A DNA stretch of 64,000 nt. It comes from Medicago truncatula. Lineage: Eukaryota > Streptophyta > Magnoliopsida > Fabales > Fabaceae. Positions 23,678 through 33,893 of this stretch are shown piece by piece. Position numbers and translations under genes: made by a program. Each line of letters opens with the position of its first letter. The first letter of the stretch is position 1. The notes under the pieces were generated by a model, which searched no databases, was not told where the DNA came from, and worked only from the letters and a program-made list of their open reading frames with translations. The DNA is taken from positions 57,268,494 to 57,332,493 of the forward strand of contig NC_053045.1 in assembly GCF_003473485.1 (NCBI RefSeq). The letters are read 5' to 3'.

Positions 23678-25342
23678 TGCGTGATGAAAATCTGTAACGA
23701 ATTCTATACATTCCATGATGAAACAAATAAATTATTATTTTTTTGGCTGGAAAATAATTCAGTTAGCTCTTGTCATGAGTGATGCATAAAATGTAATTTT
23801 TTGGGATTATTTAGATTAAAGATTTTATTGATTACAAATTTGAAAAATAGAAAACGTAATTAACTTTTCATGAGGTTTAAGTTAAGGTTTTAATTTGTAT
23901 GCGTGCAAAATAATTTTACGCATGTATCCAACCAAATCACACCATGTAGATATTTGTGAAATATGATGAGATTTAATGATTCAATAATTGAAAATAAACT
24001 TGTGCATGGTGCAATACTATACATTAGACAATATTTTTCTTTCATTTTTCTCTCTCGTAAAACATATTAACCTACACTAAAGTCAACGTGACTTTCTCTC
24101 CTTAAAGTCACTAAATTTCAATCCGTGATTAACCCAAAAATTATCAACTCACAATTTTTTTTTAAGGAAACTCACAATCTATTTTGTGCATATGATTTTC
24201 CTTTATCACAATCTATTTTGTCCAAATTTTAACCATATTCATCAACTTTGTTTGGCATATTTTTGCTTACGATTAAAGACCAGATGGAGTTTCTCCCTCT
24301 TTCTTTTTTTATGGTTCGAATGTCATCTTCTTCTTTACAACTGATCCTGCTCTCCAGTCTTATTAAAATACTAATTGGGTCAACTAATTTGACACAGAAT
24401 CACTATTGGTTGGCCAGTAGTATGAATTCATCCAAATTGCTAAATAGATGGAAGAGACAACAATTAAGTTGATGCGCATCAATTGATTTTGCGAGTTTAA
24501 AAACAATTGATCATTTTCTAGTTCAACAATTGATAGCAGCTGCAAAGGGCCTTTTCATTTTATTATAATCTGAAAACTGCAGAGTTGCCTTGCCTAAATT
24601 TTTACGTTGTGATTAAAAGTTTTGTAAAAACTAAAATGGCTCAACAATTATGTTGGACAAATACCATTAAACTACTTCAATGGAAAAAAGTAAAAAGACT
24701 GATGTTGATTTTACAAGGACGTTGAGATGAATGTTTTAAGAAGTCTGTTCATTGAAAGAAAAAATAGAGGGGATGTAAAAATTGCAAATAAGTGACAAAT
24801 AAAACTTATAACCCTTTATTTTCCTGGATCATCCATGATGGTAAAAATAGTGATTGTAACATGCTAAGCAGCCATGGTGTAGTTACTATATTTCAAAAAC
24901 TTCATAAAATCACATTGAAAAAGATACATGAAAGAAGTGAGAGGGGATAAAAAGAGATTATCTTCGTCATGGCTACTCAAGTCTACGGTCATACACACAT
25001 GCAAGAGAAAGATTCCATAGAAAATAATAAAATAGATAATGGTTGTAAACTCTCAGTTCCTGTCTTAGTTTATAGCCCAATACTAGACTATTCACAATAT
25101 AACTGGGATTCAAATGAACTAGAACCAAAGCCACGGATGCAACCAAGAACCGGCACAACAATGCCAATTTTTCCTTCAAGAGCTGGCCGGAACAATACCA
25201 AAATGTTACACCGGGCTATCATATCAGGCAGAAACTAGTTTCATGTAATTACAAAAAGCCAAGTCTCCCAAAGAAAAAATTATCAGTCAAGCAAATTTAA
25301 AGGATATCAGTCGCCATAGCTTCTTACTCACCAAGCTTTCAT
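23678..25342. other. Intergenic region before the J-protein gene 3' end
   Basis: I see no gene. The last few hundred bases are probably the 3' UTR of the minus-strand J-protein gene. The frame at 24969-25238 on the plus strand lies over that UTR and has no recognisable domain. Confidence 0.6.
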
Positions 25343-28207
25343 CTAAGGCCATAGGAATGAAGGCGGTAGCGCACCCGGATCAAGTTCCCAGAAGCCTCTC
25401 AGATCGCCATGCTCTTCTGTTAGTTTGAAAGCTGGAATTTGGTGAGAGAACCTAAGCAATTCTTTTTTTGGTATTCTCAAGTTGCCTGAAGAACCTTCTA
25501 TTGACTTTCCCCTGAAAACAGAACTAAAACCAGTAACATGCTCCAAAATTGAAGTCTCTATAAACAAATCAGCTACTTCAAGAACTTCCACTATGTCATA
25601 GTCCCAATTTTTAAGGTCAGAACACTTGATTTTATTTGACCATTTCCTATATAGAGCCCATACTTCCCCTTTCCTCGGATATATTGTGTAATTCTTGCCA
25701 ATAGGATCAGCTTGTACTTGATGTGAAATACAAGACAGGTTACTGTAAATAGAGAGAAAATCTTTTGTTTTGATGACTTTAAATCTGCCACAGGAAGTAA
25801 GCATGCCGTCATCTTCCCATTTAGTGGTATTCTCTGGCAGCCAGCAGCAAGCAAGCCAATAAACATGCAATTCAATAGTAGGACTAGTGACAACTTTTTT
25901 AATCTGACCATAGTATTTCGGCATTCCATCCTCATCACTGTAAAATGCCCATATTTGACCAACCTGGAACTTATCAAGGGACCTCCCAGTTTCAAAGTTG
26001 AAGAATTGAGCATCTGGAATTTCAAAAGCTTCTGGGGTTGAAGCTGAAGCATGGCAGTCATCCATATCATCAAGAGAATCCTTTACATCAGTCAAATTGC
26101 TTGTGTCAACTTTGACCTTGGGAGTGGATACAATATCTTCAGGTGACATCGAGGGTTTTGATCTTTTTGAAGTCCTTGCATTCTCGCTGCCACATGAACT
26201 ATGTCCAGTCCTCATATCCAAATTTTGAGTAACAGCAATCTCTTCAAGATTCATTGGTAAAGATGCAGGATCAAATTCTAAATATCCTAAATGAACATCT
26301 ACTCCTTCCTGACCAGTCATTTTGAAAGATGGAATCCTGTGAGAGAATCTAAATAACTCCGCGGATGGAATTTGAAATGGCTGGTTATCTTCTTTCATAA
26401 TTTGAATGAAGATGCTTACAAAACCTTTCAACTTACCTAAGTATGCAACATGTACACCCTCACCTTCAACATAATCTGACAAGATTTCAACAAACTCGTA
26501 TTCATACTGCCTGTGAGATTCCTCATCCTTGTACCATGTGATATCCCAATTTTTGAAAAGAGCCCAAGTTTCTCCTTTTCTAGGATACACTTGAAAAGTA
26601 TTGCGGCCATTCCTTTTGAACATAACCAGATGAGAAAACGTCAGATGATCTTCAATGATTTCAGTGTTACAAAGTTTAAATTTCCCACAAGCAACAGGCA
26701 ATTCCTCATCTACCCATTTGATTTCATCATTGTCATCTGGACGTGGTTCAAGCCATGTTGCCTGCAACTGAAATCCAGGAGAGAGCACTTTTCTAATTAA
26801 CGCGTAGAATCTAGGCATGCCATCTATTGAATCATAGATAGCCCAAATCTGCCCAGGTGCAAAACATTCTTTTTTTCTGTCCTTGTCAAAATCACTGAAC
26901 TCTGCATCAGGATAAACATAAGCATTTGGACAATTTGATGTCTTGGAGGTTGAACCTGGAGAAGAATGCTCAAAAGTTTTATCCATCTGCTTTGACCCTT
27001 CCGCAGCTTCTTTTCCGCCTGCCCTTATCTTTTCCTCCTGTTTCTGTTTTACCTTTTCATGTTCATTTTTTGGATCAGCTGCTAAACCATTCTGATCATT
27101 TGTTTTAGCAGTCTCCCTGTAACTTCGACCATCACCACAATGTGATCCATTCTCCTGACCCCTTTTTGAAGGTCGTAACAAGTCATTGTCAGTGCCATTC
27201 ATGTTATCACTGTAGGAAACATTATGCTTCTGTCGCACAGATCTACGTGGCTGCTCAGTTGAATGGTTTCCTACACCTGGAAAACCATTCTTACCAGCAA
27301 CTGTTTCATCTTCAGAATCACTGCTGCTTGTAGAATCAGAGCTTTGACTAAATTCTTCCACTTGATTCCTCTTTCTCTTCACATCTGGCTTTCTAGAGAC
27401 ACCAACAGGGCCTTTTTTCTTGAACGGCTTTGTATTGGACTTCTCAGCATGCGAGTTGCCTTGAGATCCAACATTCGCCTTGGAAGCTTGCTGACTTGGG
27501 TTAGTTGTTGGTGATGTACCTTGCATATCCAGAATATATGCAACGAAGAGCCTATGGCATTGTTGACAGCGAAGAGATTTATTCAAAATTTCTCTGTAGT
27601 ACTCATACTTCACGGAACAAAATGGGCAGGCAGTCCAGAAAGTACGGCGCACACCGTTCTGCTGCTGCGGAGGCTGCTTATTTTGCTGCTGTGGAGGCTG
27701 CTGGGTGTTCGAGTTTGTAAAATTGGTCCTGACATTGTTTTTCGTTGCAGAATTGAAATTCGTAGGAACCTTCGGTTGATTAGAACGCGGCGGCATAGCA
27801 GTTTTGTTCACATTAAGCTTCATGTCATACCTAGTTCGTTTTTCTCTGTCTGAAAGCACTCTTTGAGCTTCTCCAATCAGCTTAAATGCAGCTTCAGCAC
27901 CGGCAAACTTGTTTTTATCAGGATGAAGTTGAAGAGCAAACTTTCGGAACTGCTTCTTAATCATTGCATCACCAGCTGTACGTTCTAGCTGAAGAATTCC
28001 ATACCAATTGATCTCATCACCAAATACTTTCTGCTCAGCAGAGCAGTGCACATCACAAACAACAAGCATTTGAGCTATATTTTCCAAAACAGGATACAGA
28101 CGCTGAGCCTTAAGAGCAAATTTACGAGCTCCCGCAAAATCCCTGTTTTCCATCTTCTTTTCCGCGATTTCCTTGGCCCTTAAGGCCTCTTCTTTGTTGC
28201 AGTCCAT
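25343..28207 (-). CDS. J-domain (DnaJ/HSP40) protein with two DUF3444 domains
   Basis: A co-chaperone expected to stimulate an Hsp70. The CDS is one uninterrupted exon of 954 residues. The J domain spans about residues 67-128 with the catalytic HPD at 95-97. A zinc-ribbon-like segment has Cys pairs CPFC (194-197) and CQQC (214-217), followed by a Q/P-rich linker and a long charged, Ser-rich stretch. Two DUF3444 domains follow, starting with PDAEFSDFDKDR and PDAQFFNFETGR; each has the 'GQIWA.Y...DGMP..Y' core. This J-domain, zinc-ribbon, twin-DUF3444 layout is a known plant family of unclear function, often nuclear. I chose the ATG at 28207 because the frame further upstream runs into a 5' UTR intron. 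The region N-terminal to the J domain matches the usual MDCNKEEA start of the family. Confidence 0.93.
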   Translation of the reverse strand: MDCNKEEALRAKEIAEKKMENRDFAGARKFALKAQRLYPVLENIAQMLVVCDVHCSAEQKVFGDEINWYGILQLERTAGDAMIKKQFRKFALQLHPDKNKFAGAEAAFKLIGEAQRVLSDREKRTRYDMKLNVNKTAMPPRSNQPKVPTNFNSATKNNVRTNFTNSNTQQPPQQQNKQPPQQQNGVRRTFWTACPFCSVKYEYYREILNKSLRCQQCHRLFVAYILDMQGTSPTTNPSQQASKANVGSQGNSHAEKSNTKPFKKKGPVGVSRKPDVKRKRNQVEEFSQSSDSTSSSDSEDETVAGKNGFPGVGNHSTEQPRRSVRQKHNVSYSDNMNGTDNDLLRPSKRGQENGSHCGDGRSYRETAKTNDQNGLAADPKNEHEKVKQKQEEKIRAGGKEAAEGSKQMDKTFEHSSPGSTSKTSNCPNAYVYPDAEFSDFDKDRKKECFAPGQIWAIYDSIDGMPRFYALIRKVLSPGFQLQATWLEPRPDDNDEIKWVDEELPVACGKFKLCNTEIIEDHLTFSHLVMFKRNGRNTFQVYPRKGETWALFKNWDITWYKDEESHRQYEYEFVEILSDYVEGEGVHVAYLGKLKGFVSIFIQIMKEDNQPFQIPSAELFRFSHRIPSFKMTGQEGVDVHLGYLEFDPASLPMNLEEIAVTQNLDMRTGHSSCGSENARTSKRSKPSMSPEDIVSTPKVKVDTSNLTDVKDSLDDMDDCHASASTPEAFEIPDAQFFNFETGRSLDKFQVGQIWAFYSDEDGMPKYYGQIKKVVTSPTIELHVYWLACCWLPENTTKWEDDGMLTSCGRFKVIKTKDFLSIYSNLSCISHQVQADPIGKNYTIYPRKGEVWALYRKWSNKIKCSDLKNWDYDIVEVLEVADLFIETSILEHVTGFSSVFRGKSIEGSSGNLRIPKKELLRFSHQIPAFKLTEEHGDLRGFWELDPGALPPSFLWP

Positions 28208-30125
28208 CAATGATCCAAATCTTAAAACCGTAAAGTGAGGGATGTATCCAAGTGCACTGCCAAAAAAATATAAATTTAATTTGACTGCTCCAAGAACCAA
28301 CTTAACCAAATTAAAAAGCAGAGTGAACATACCTTCCAACACCCCACCTCCACCAGTCTCCCAAAAGATATACAGCCTTCAAATTTACATCTGCCCTGCA
28401 TTGGTCAATTCAAATCTTGAAATAATGAGTGAACCGTAGAAAAACTTTTGATATTAAAACATAATCCCAATCATAAAATCATTATATCAGCATAGATGGA
28501 TTGGACACTTGAATCCAACCAAAAAAGAATAGTACAATCAATAATAGAAGCCTCTGACACAAATTATAAGCAGACCCATCTGTTGTGTGTGTGTTAACTT
28601 GTTAGACTCAAACCAATCAAAATGAATACAAAAGGTGAAAATAAGGATCCCTTTACTTTTTGAAAACCTTGCACACATGAATGAAACCAGAAAGCATATC
28701 CACCAAACTGTCCCCTTAGACAAAATCCAGTTCCAAAATTTGTCACGGAAATTTAAAAAAATTACAAAACTGAATCTGGCTAATCATTTCCCAGTACATT
28801 AATAAAAAAAAAAAAATATTCACAATACAATCCAACCCTTATACACAACAACCTTGAACAAGAAACTCAAAGGAACGTTCACTATTTTCAGCCTTCAAAC
28901 TTCAGCATACAACATTGGAACAAAAAAAAAAACTTAAAACCACAGCTACAAATCACAGGCAAAGGACACCTACGAAGCCAATGCCAAATCCTTCTAGAAA
29001 CAGAATAATACAATACAGTATGTATTATTCCTTCATGCCAAAAACAATAAACATGCTCATAGTTATGGTAACAAACAAACACAAATTTCCAACACATAAG
29101 TTCAGAACTCCGAATTTCAACCCTATTCCCTTCTTCACTCATTTCCCACAATTAAATACCCCTTGAAATTCCATCTTCCCAACCCCTAACTAGCATTTCA
29201 TCTTTTCTCTATTATTTAATGCACTGTCCCTGTTTCTTAAAAAAAAATAAAAAAAATGCACCGTCCCTGACTAGAGTTTCATCAAAGACATATTTTTGCA
29301 AAGTAAACAGACCCTATAAACACATACTCAAGAAAATAAAAACAAAAAAATTATTTCGCAGCGTAAAAACAAACCCTAAATTTTCCACCTCCCCTCCTCC
29401 ACAATTCACTCCTTTACTTTCAGGCAGTACATAAACCACCAAATTCAATTGTTCGAAACAGCCCAATGCATGTAAGAAAAAAATGGTTCAATCGAACAAC
29501 AAAATCCGCCACCAAAAAACCCCTATTCCAACAACTACATCAAAAGCAGTCAAACAAACTAAGACCATTTTCAAAAACAATCAAACAAATAAAAACCATT
29601 TTACAATCTAATTCACATCATCATCAAAAGGGTCAACACACCAACACACATTCTTCAAACTCCAGACCAAAACAAAGTTTAAATCAAATGACAAAAACCC
29701 TAATTCATTTCAAAATAAACCTCGGCAAAACTAAAAATTAAGCAAAAGAAACAAAAAAACATGACCGAAAAATCTCAAAAAAAATAATAAAACGGTAGCA
29801 TTTCATTCATGAACCAAAATATATTATATTCATCACCATCTAAGGTAATGCACTCAAAAAAACTCAACATGCATAAATTACAGAGTAAAAATTAAGAACC
29901 CTAAATTTCGTTAAGCTGTGAAACAAAAAAAATAAGCAAAACAGAAAAGCAGAATTTAGAATAGAGAGGATCGAAAGGGAAAACAGCATAGAGTGAAAAT
30001 GAATAGAGAAAAAATGGAACCTTGGCAGTAACTGGTAGCGATGAAGAAGAGAAATTGAAGTGGAGACCAAGTTTCTGACTTGTGAAAATGACAGAAAACT
30101 GCACAATTTCCTTTCCTTTAAATAT
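28208..30125 (-). promoter_or_regulatory. 5' UTR exons, two leader introns and promoter of the J-protein gene
   Basis: On the minus strand a leader exon ends at about 30021 (CCAAG|GTTCCA). An acceptor TGCAG lies just before 28396, a second leader exon runs 28396-28333 and ends GGAAG|GTATGT, and a clean TTTTTTTGGCAG acceptor precedes 28256. So the leader probably has two introns, the first about 1.6 kb. A TATA-like TATTTAAA lies at about 30118-30125. The large first intron holds no supported gene. Without transcripts the first junction is the least certain. Confidence 0.55.
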
Positions 30126-31200
30126 TGTTCAAAGAATTCTGCTCTTTACCCAACACATTTTGCTCATTCCAAACTAAAATTCCAAAAATACCCCTGTATG
30201 AATTAACTAGTGCTGGTGTAAATCTCTTCGTGAGTTAACTCATGTAGGGGAATTATAGTCATTTCAGTTGGGAATTAGCATTTTTTGTTGGATAAAGAGC
30301 AGAATTCTTGCTCAAATCTTCATCTTATCATCCAAGCCCGTTTGGCCCAAAATCATAAATACCAAAGACCCATTGTTTAGTCCGACACTTTCTTTTAACG
30401 CTCATTTTATTATTGGATGAATATGATATTCAAATAGGCATTGCCATTTAAAAAATAATGTCCTTATCCATGTGGATTTATGAGATTTATATAATGGTTA
30501 TATAAGATAATGCAACATACATCTTTTTACATTATTGAATTGTTATGTTGATGGCCAAATCTCATTAATATACATGAATGTTTTACAATCAAAAGAATTA
30601 CTATTCGTTAGTCTATTTTAGATATCATAATTATTACGATCAAGTTTTTCTTTGTAAGTTATTACTAATACTTTTTCATTAAACCAAATGTAGATGTTGC
30701 TATGACATTTTGATGGGTGATATTTCCTATCATAGTATTGAGAAAAACATCTTGGATATAGTTTAGTATGTAGATGTATCTCATTTGTTACACCAATACA
30801 ATCCATGACATAATGTGCTGTATTAAGCGTGTAGGATTATCATGCGGCACGACTGCATAACCATGTTGCCATCCTTGTAACCTGGTTAAATGGTATTTGT
30901 CATTCTTAGGCTAAATAATAGAAACAGTTAATGTGAAACATTTTTCACTAATTGTATGATTTTATTCTAATAATTGCTTCTATATTTTCTCTATATATGT
31001 AACGTGTCAAAGGTCAATGAAAATCATCACAAACATTTGTGTGTTTCTTTGTTTGTTTATGGTATCAATCTCAAATAGCTTTACAACATTGATTCAAAAT
31101 AAATGTTTGCTATAATTTGTGTTCATGAAAATCCAATTAAAATTTAATGCACTCCTAGACTTGTTGATTGACTATATATACGAACATTCATCTCTGGTAA
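30126..31200. other. Intergenic region upstream of the J-protein gene
   Basis: AT-rich DNA with no supported gene or structured repeat. The short frame at 30618-30806 on the minus strand shows no domain. Confidence 0.5.
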
Positions 31201-31299
31201 CTTTTGTCCATGTTGCCTATAAAGGAAAAGCTCACTGTTAAAAGTTTGGTTACTCTCCTAATCAAACCAACCTCTCTCAACTCACTTGCTTACACACTG

Positions 31300-31690
31300 G
31301 TGCATATTGACGTGGTAATGAATATCGTAGAACATCAACCTCATCAAACTCAATACTTTTTGGTGGCAAATCTTAACTCGTGGACATCCACGAAGCAAAG
31401 ATCAGTAGCTTGATTGTACGCTAAAGAACGATACATGGAAGTAGAAACACGATCAAAGAATTATGGGTCCCTAAAGGACTCAATGCGAAAATATAAGATC
31501 AACTTATTTATGCTAAATTTTGTATTTCATTCCATGATGAAACATATCTCTATTGACTATCATTTTGTTCGGGAACAAGTCCAATTTAGAGCTTTAAGTG
31601 TCTCTCATGTATCCACAAAGGATCAATTATCCGACATTCTCACAACTTCTAACAACAAAACAATTCAAAGATCTCATGCCTAATATGTAA
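31300..31690 (+). mobile_element. Broken copia retrotransposon fragment (RNase H end)
   Basis: Two frames together resemble the C-terminal RNase H of Ty1/copia polyproteins. 'LNSWTSTKQRSVA' at about 31369-31410 fits the W.S.KQ..VA motif. After a stop comes 'YMEVE', then '[22 protein letters not shown]' and '[16 protein letters not shown]' fit the conserved (N)PVFH.R.KHI.IDYHFVR and V.T..Q.AD.LTK ending. At least one stop, a frame change and missing residues make it non-functional. No LTRs or integrase were seen. Confidence 0.75.
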
Positions 31691-32980
31691 TTTATTGATG
31701 ACAATTGATATGAACATTTTATCAACCCAACTTAAATTTTATGTGTGACTTCACATCTCTGTCACTCCATAACGATGTATCCAACATGTAAAAGTAGTTT
31801 CCTTTTTGGTACTCCTGAGTTGAATAAACATTATGAAATGCTTGTGAAATCTATGAATCAGAGTTGGTCTCCTAAGCTTGAAACTATTTTGGAAAACAAA
31901 ATTAGGCTTATAAAGGAAAAAGAAAAAGAGAAAAGGCACAAGCACAAATTGTGTCAGCTAGATAGAGTTCATATATGTGTGTAAATTTTTAGAGTTGGAG
32001 TAATTAAACTTGTGGAGATGGGGGTTGAATAGACTAAAAATGTCACGTGGTTTACTTTATGAGTGGAAATTGTTTCGAAAGGTAATGTTCTATTATACTG
32101 TAGATCCAAAGCTAGTTTTCATTTGTTGGTGTTTTTCTGCTACCTTTTTTTTTTCCTGATGCTGGTTTTCTTTTTTCTGTTGTGGCTATTCTTAGCGTTT
32201 CAGGTTCCATTGTGTTGCATGTCTTGCTTTTTTTTCATGTCTGTCCTAAATTTTAAATTTGTGCACTTATTGATCTTCGGATCATATATGTACATCAATT
32301 AATTGCGGCTACAATGTTGATTAGTTAGATTCTGTAATTTCTTATGGCATGTTCATGACTATATGTGGAAATGATGTGATGGAAATTAATTGTTTGAAGA
32401 GAAGTCAAATGTATTTCGCTGAATCGATATATTTATCAAGAATAACTTTAAATTCTGTCAAAGATTATATTGAAATTGTTAAATTAGTGTATCTGTGCCA
32501 AAATGATTTTTCATATCTTAAAATTCAATACTATAATTTTTCAAAAATTTACCACTTTATGATATAACTAATTGACACTTTAAGTTAAAAAAACAATTAT
32601 AAATCATGTTAGGATGGGGCACCGTTGTTGCAACTATACCACGTTTCAGTCGTTTTAATGTTGTCAGATCTAAGTACATTTGTATACAGTTGCATCGTGT
32701 ACTTTAGAGGATCCATGATGGTTAAACATGGTGTATTGTGAGCCTTTATCAACAGTTTTTAATTGTTTTTTAAGAAAAAGGGGGTCGAAGCTCAAAAAAG
32801 GAAAAGATTCAACCTTAACGAAACGCGGAGTAACAACTCCACTACAATCAACTATTTAACAAAGATTCAATATGAGTAGAACACTCGTCATAGTAAATCA
32901 TCACCAACACACACGATATTAGTCAAATCATCCTCACAAAAATTCGCTTCTCTATAAATATGTTCACAAGAACCTCAATC
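31691..32980. other. Intergenic DNA between retroelement fragments
   Basis: I see no gene. A pyrimidine-rich tract at about 32120-32240 gives low-complexity F/L/C frames. The region is likely old retroelement debris. Confidence 0.45.
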
Positions 32981-32989
32981 CATTATAAG

Positions 32990-33600
32990 AAGTCAGTCAA
33001 GGTTTTGAAGCAAAGTACAACCAGCACTGCTCTACACTTATTAGAGTTGATCTAACTAACAATACAATCAAACTCAAATCAACATGAAGCTCCACTCTTT
33101 TGAAGCCACGCTCCCAAACAAACTTCAATCCTTCAAAGACTCCCCAAAGTTCCACTACAAATGCATTACAACACCATACTCCATTCATTTTCTTTTGATG
33201 TTTCAGAACTTCAACTATATTCCAAAATTTTTGATGTTTTAGTGAATTTATTATTGTTTTCTCAATTTTACCTTGTTGGAAAACACCATAAACTATTAAA
33301 GTAGTTGTAACCTTTGGTTTTTAATGATAAATAAGGACATTTTAGTAAAAATCACACAAATATTTATATACTTTAATTACTCTTTAAAACTTGTGCCAAT
33401 AGCTAAAACATCAAAAGAAAGGGAATGGAGGGAGTATATTTTTAGAGAAACCACAAATTCATTCGCCATTATTTCCGCACAATATACCTTCCACAAGTTG
33501 CACTCAAGTTACCCTTAGAAGTGTTGTCGATGTTAAGACTAACCCAGCCCATCACTGGTGGTGTCCAACAAATATCCTCCACCGCTAAATTAGCATATGA
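32990..33600 (-). mobile_element. LINE RNase H fragment, interrupted by a MITE
   Basis: On the minus strand, from about 33590, 'GWVSLNIDNTSKGNLSATCG' resembles the start of the LINE RNase H-like domain (W.K.N.DGA.KGNP...G). After the MITE, 'CCNAFVVELWGVFEGLKFVWERGFKRVELHVD' (33177 down to about 33080) is the next part (..A..AELWG...GL.LAW..G...V..E.D). Stops and frame changes show decay. The first catalytic Asp is replaced by Asn in the DG position. Confidence 0.7.
33179..33434. mobile_element. Stowaway-like MITE inside the LINE fragment
   Basis: The ends are inverted repeats. The left reads 'ctccattcattttcttttgatgttt' with its tail 'tttcttttgatgttt' (33189-33203), perfectly complementary to 'aaacatcaaaagaaa' (33407-33421), and the right end continues 'gggaatggagggag'. 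The element is flanked by TA (33177-33178 and 33435-33436). A TA target and CTCCCTCC-type ends are typical of Stowaway/mariner MITEs. Confidence 0.75.
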
Positions 33601-33893
33601 CGACACAATCATGCTGTATACCTTGAAAAATTAGTAGTTATTTGAAAATAAAAAAAGAGATGCCGTATGTGACACCATATATATTTATTTGTATTTTTAT
33701 TACTTTTTACCTTTTACAACTTACATGCAATTCAATAATACATGGAAAAACTAAGGAATAAAGTTGTTTCACATAAATGAAATACATGGAAAAACTAAGG
33801 AATAAAGTTGTTTCACATAAATGAATATTGTTTTGTTTTTGTAAAAAAAAATAAAAATTATTTCACATAAATGCATCTCTGGTTTATAAAAGA

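Noticed and set aside
24969-25238. 89-residue open frame on the plus strand
   Set aside because: It overlaps the likely 3' UTR of the minus-strand J-protein gene, shows no domain and has no splice context.
28208-28342. A 45-residue N-terminal extension of the J-protein frame
   Set aside because: A clear acceptor (TTTTTTTGGCAG) and upstream donor (GGAAG|GTATGT) show an intron here; the family starts at MDCNKEEA.
28915-29741. Plus-strand frames rich in K, N, T and P
   Set aside because: They lie in the leader intron of the J-protein gene and reflect A/C-rich composition only.
32120-32300. Membrane protein frame at 32063-32302
   Set aside because: The hydrophobic run is the translation of a T-rich tract and has no start context or homologue that I recognise.
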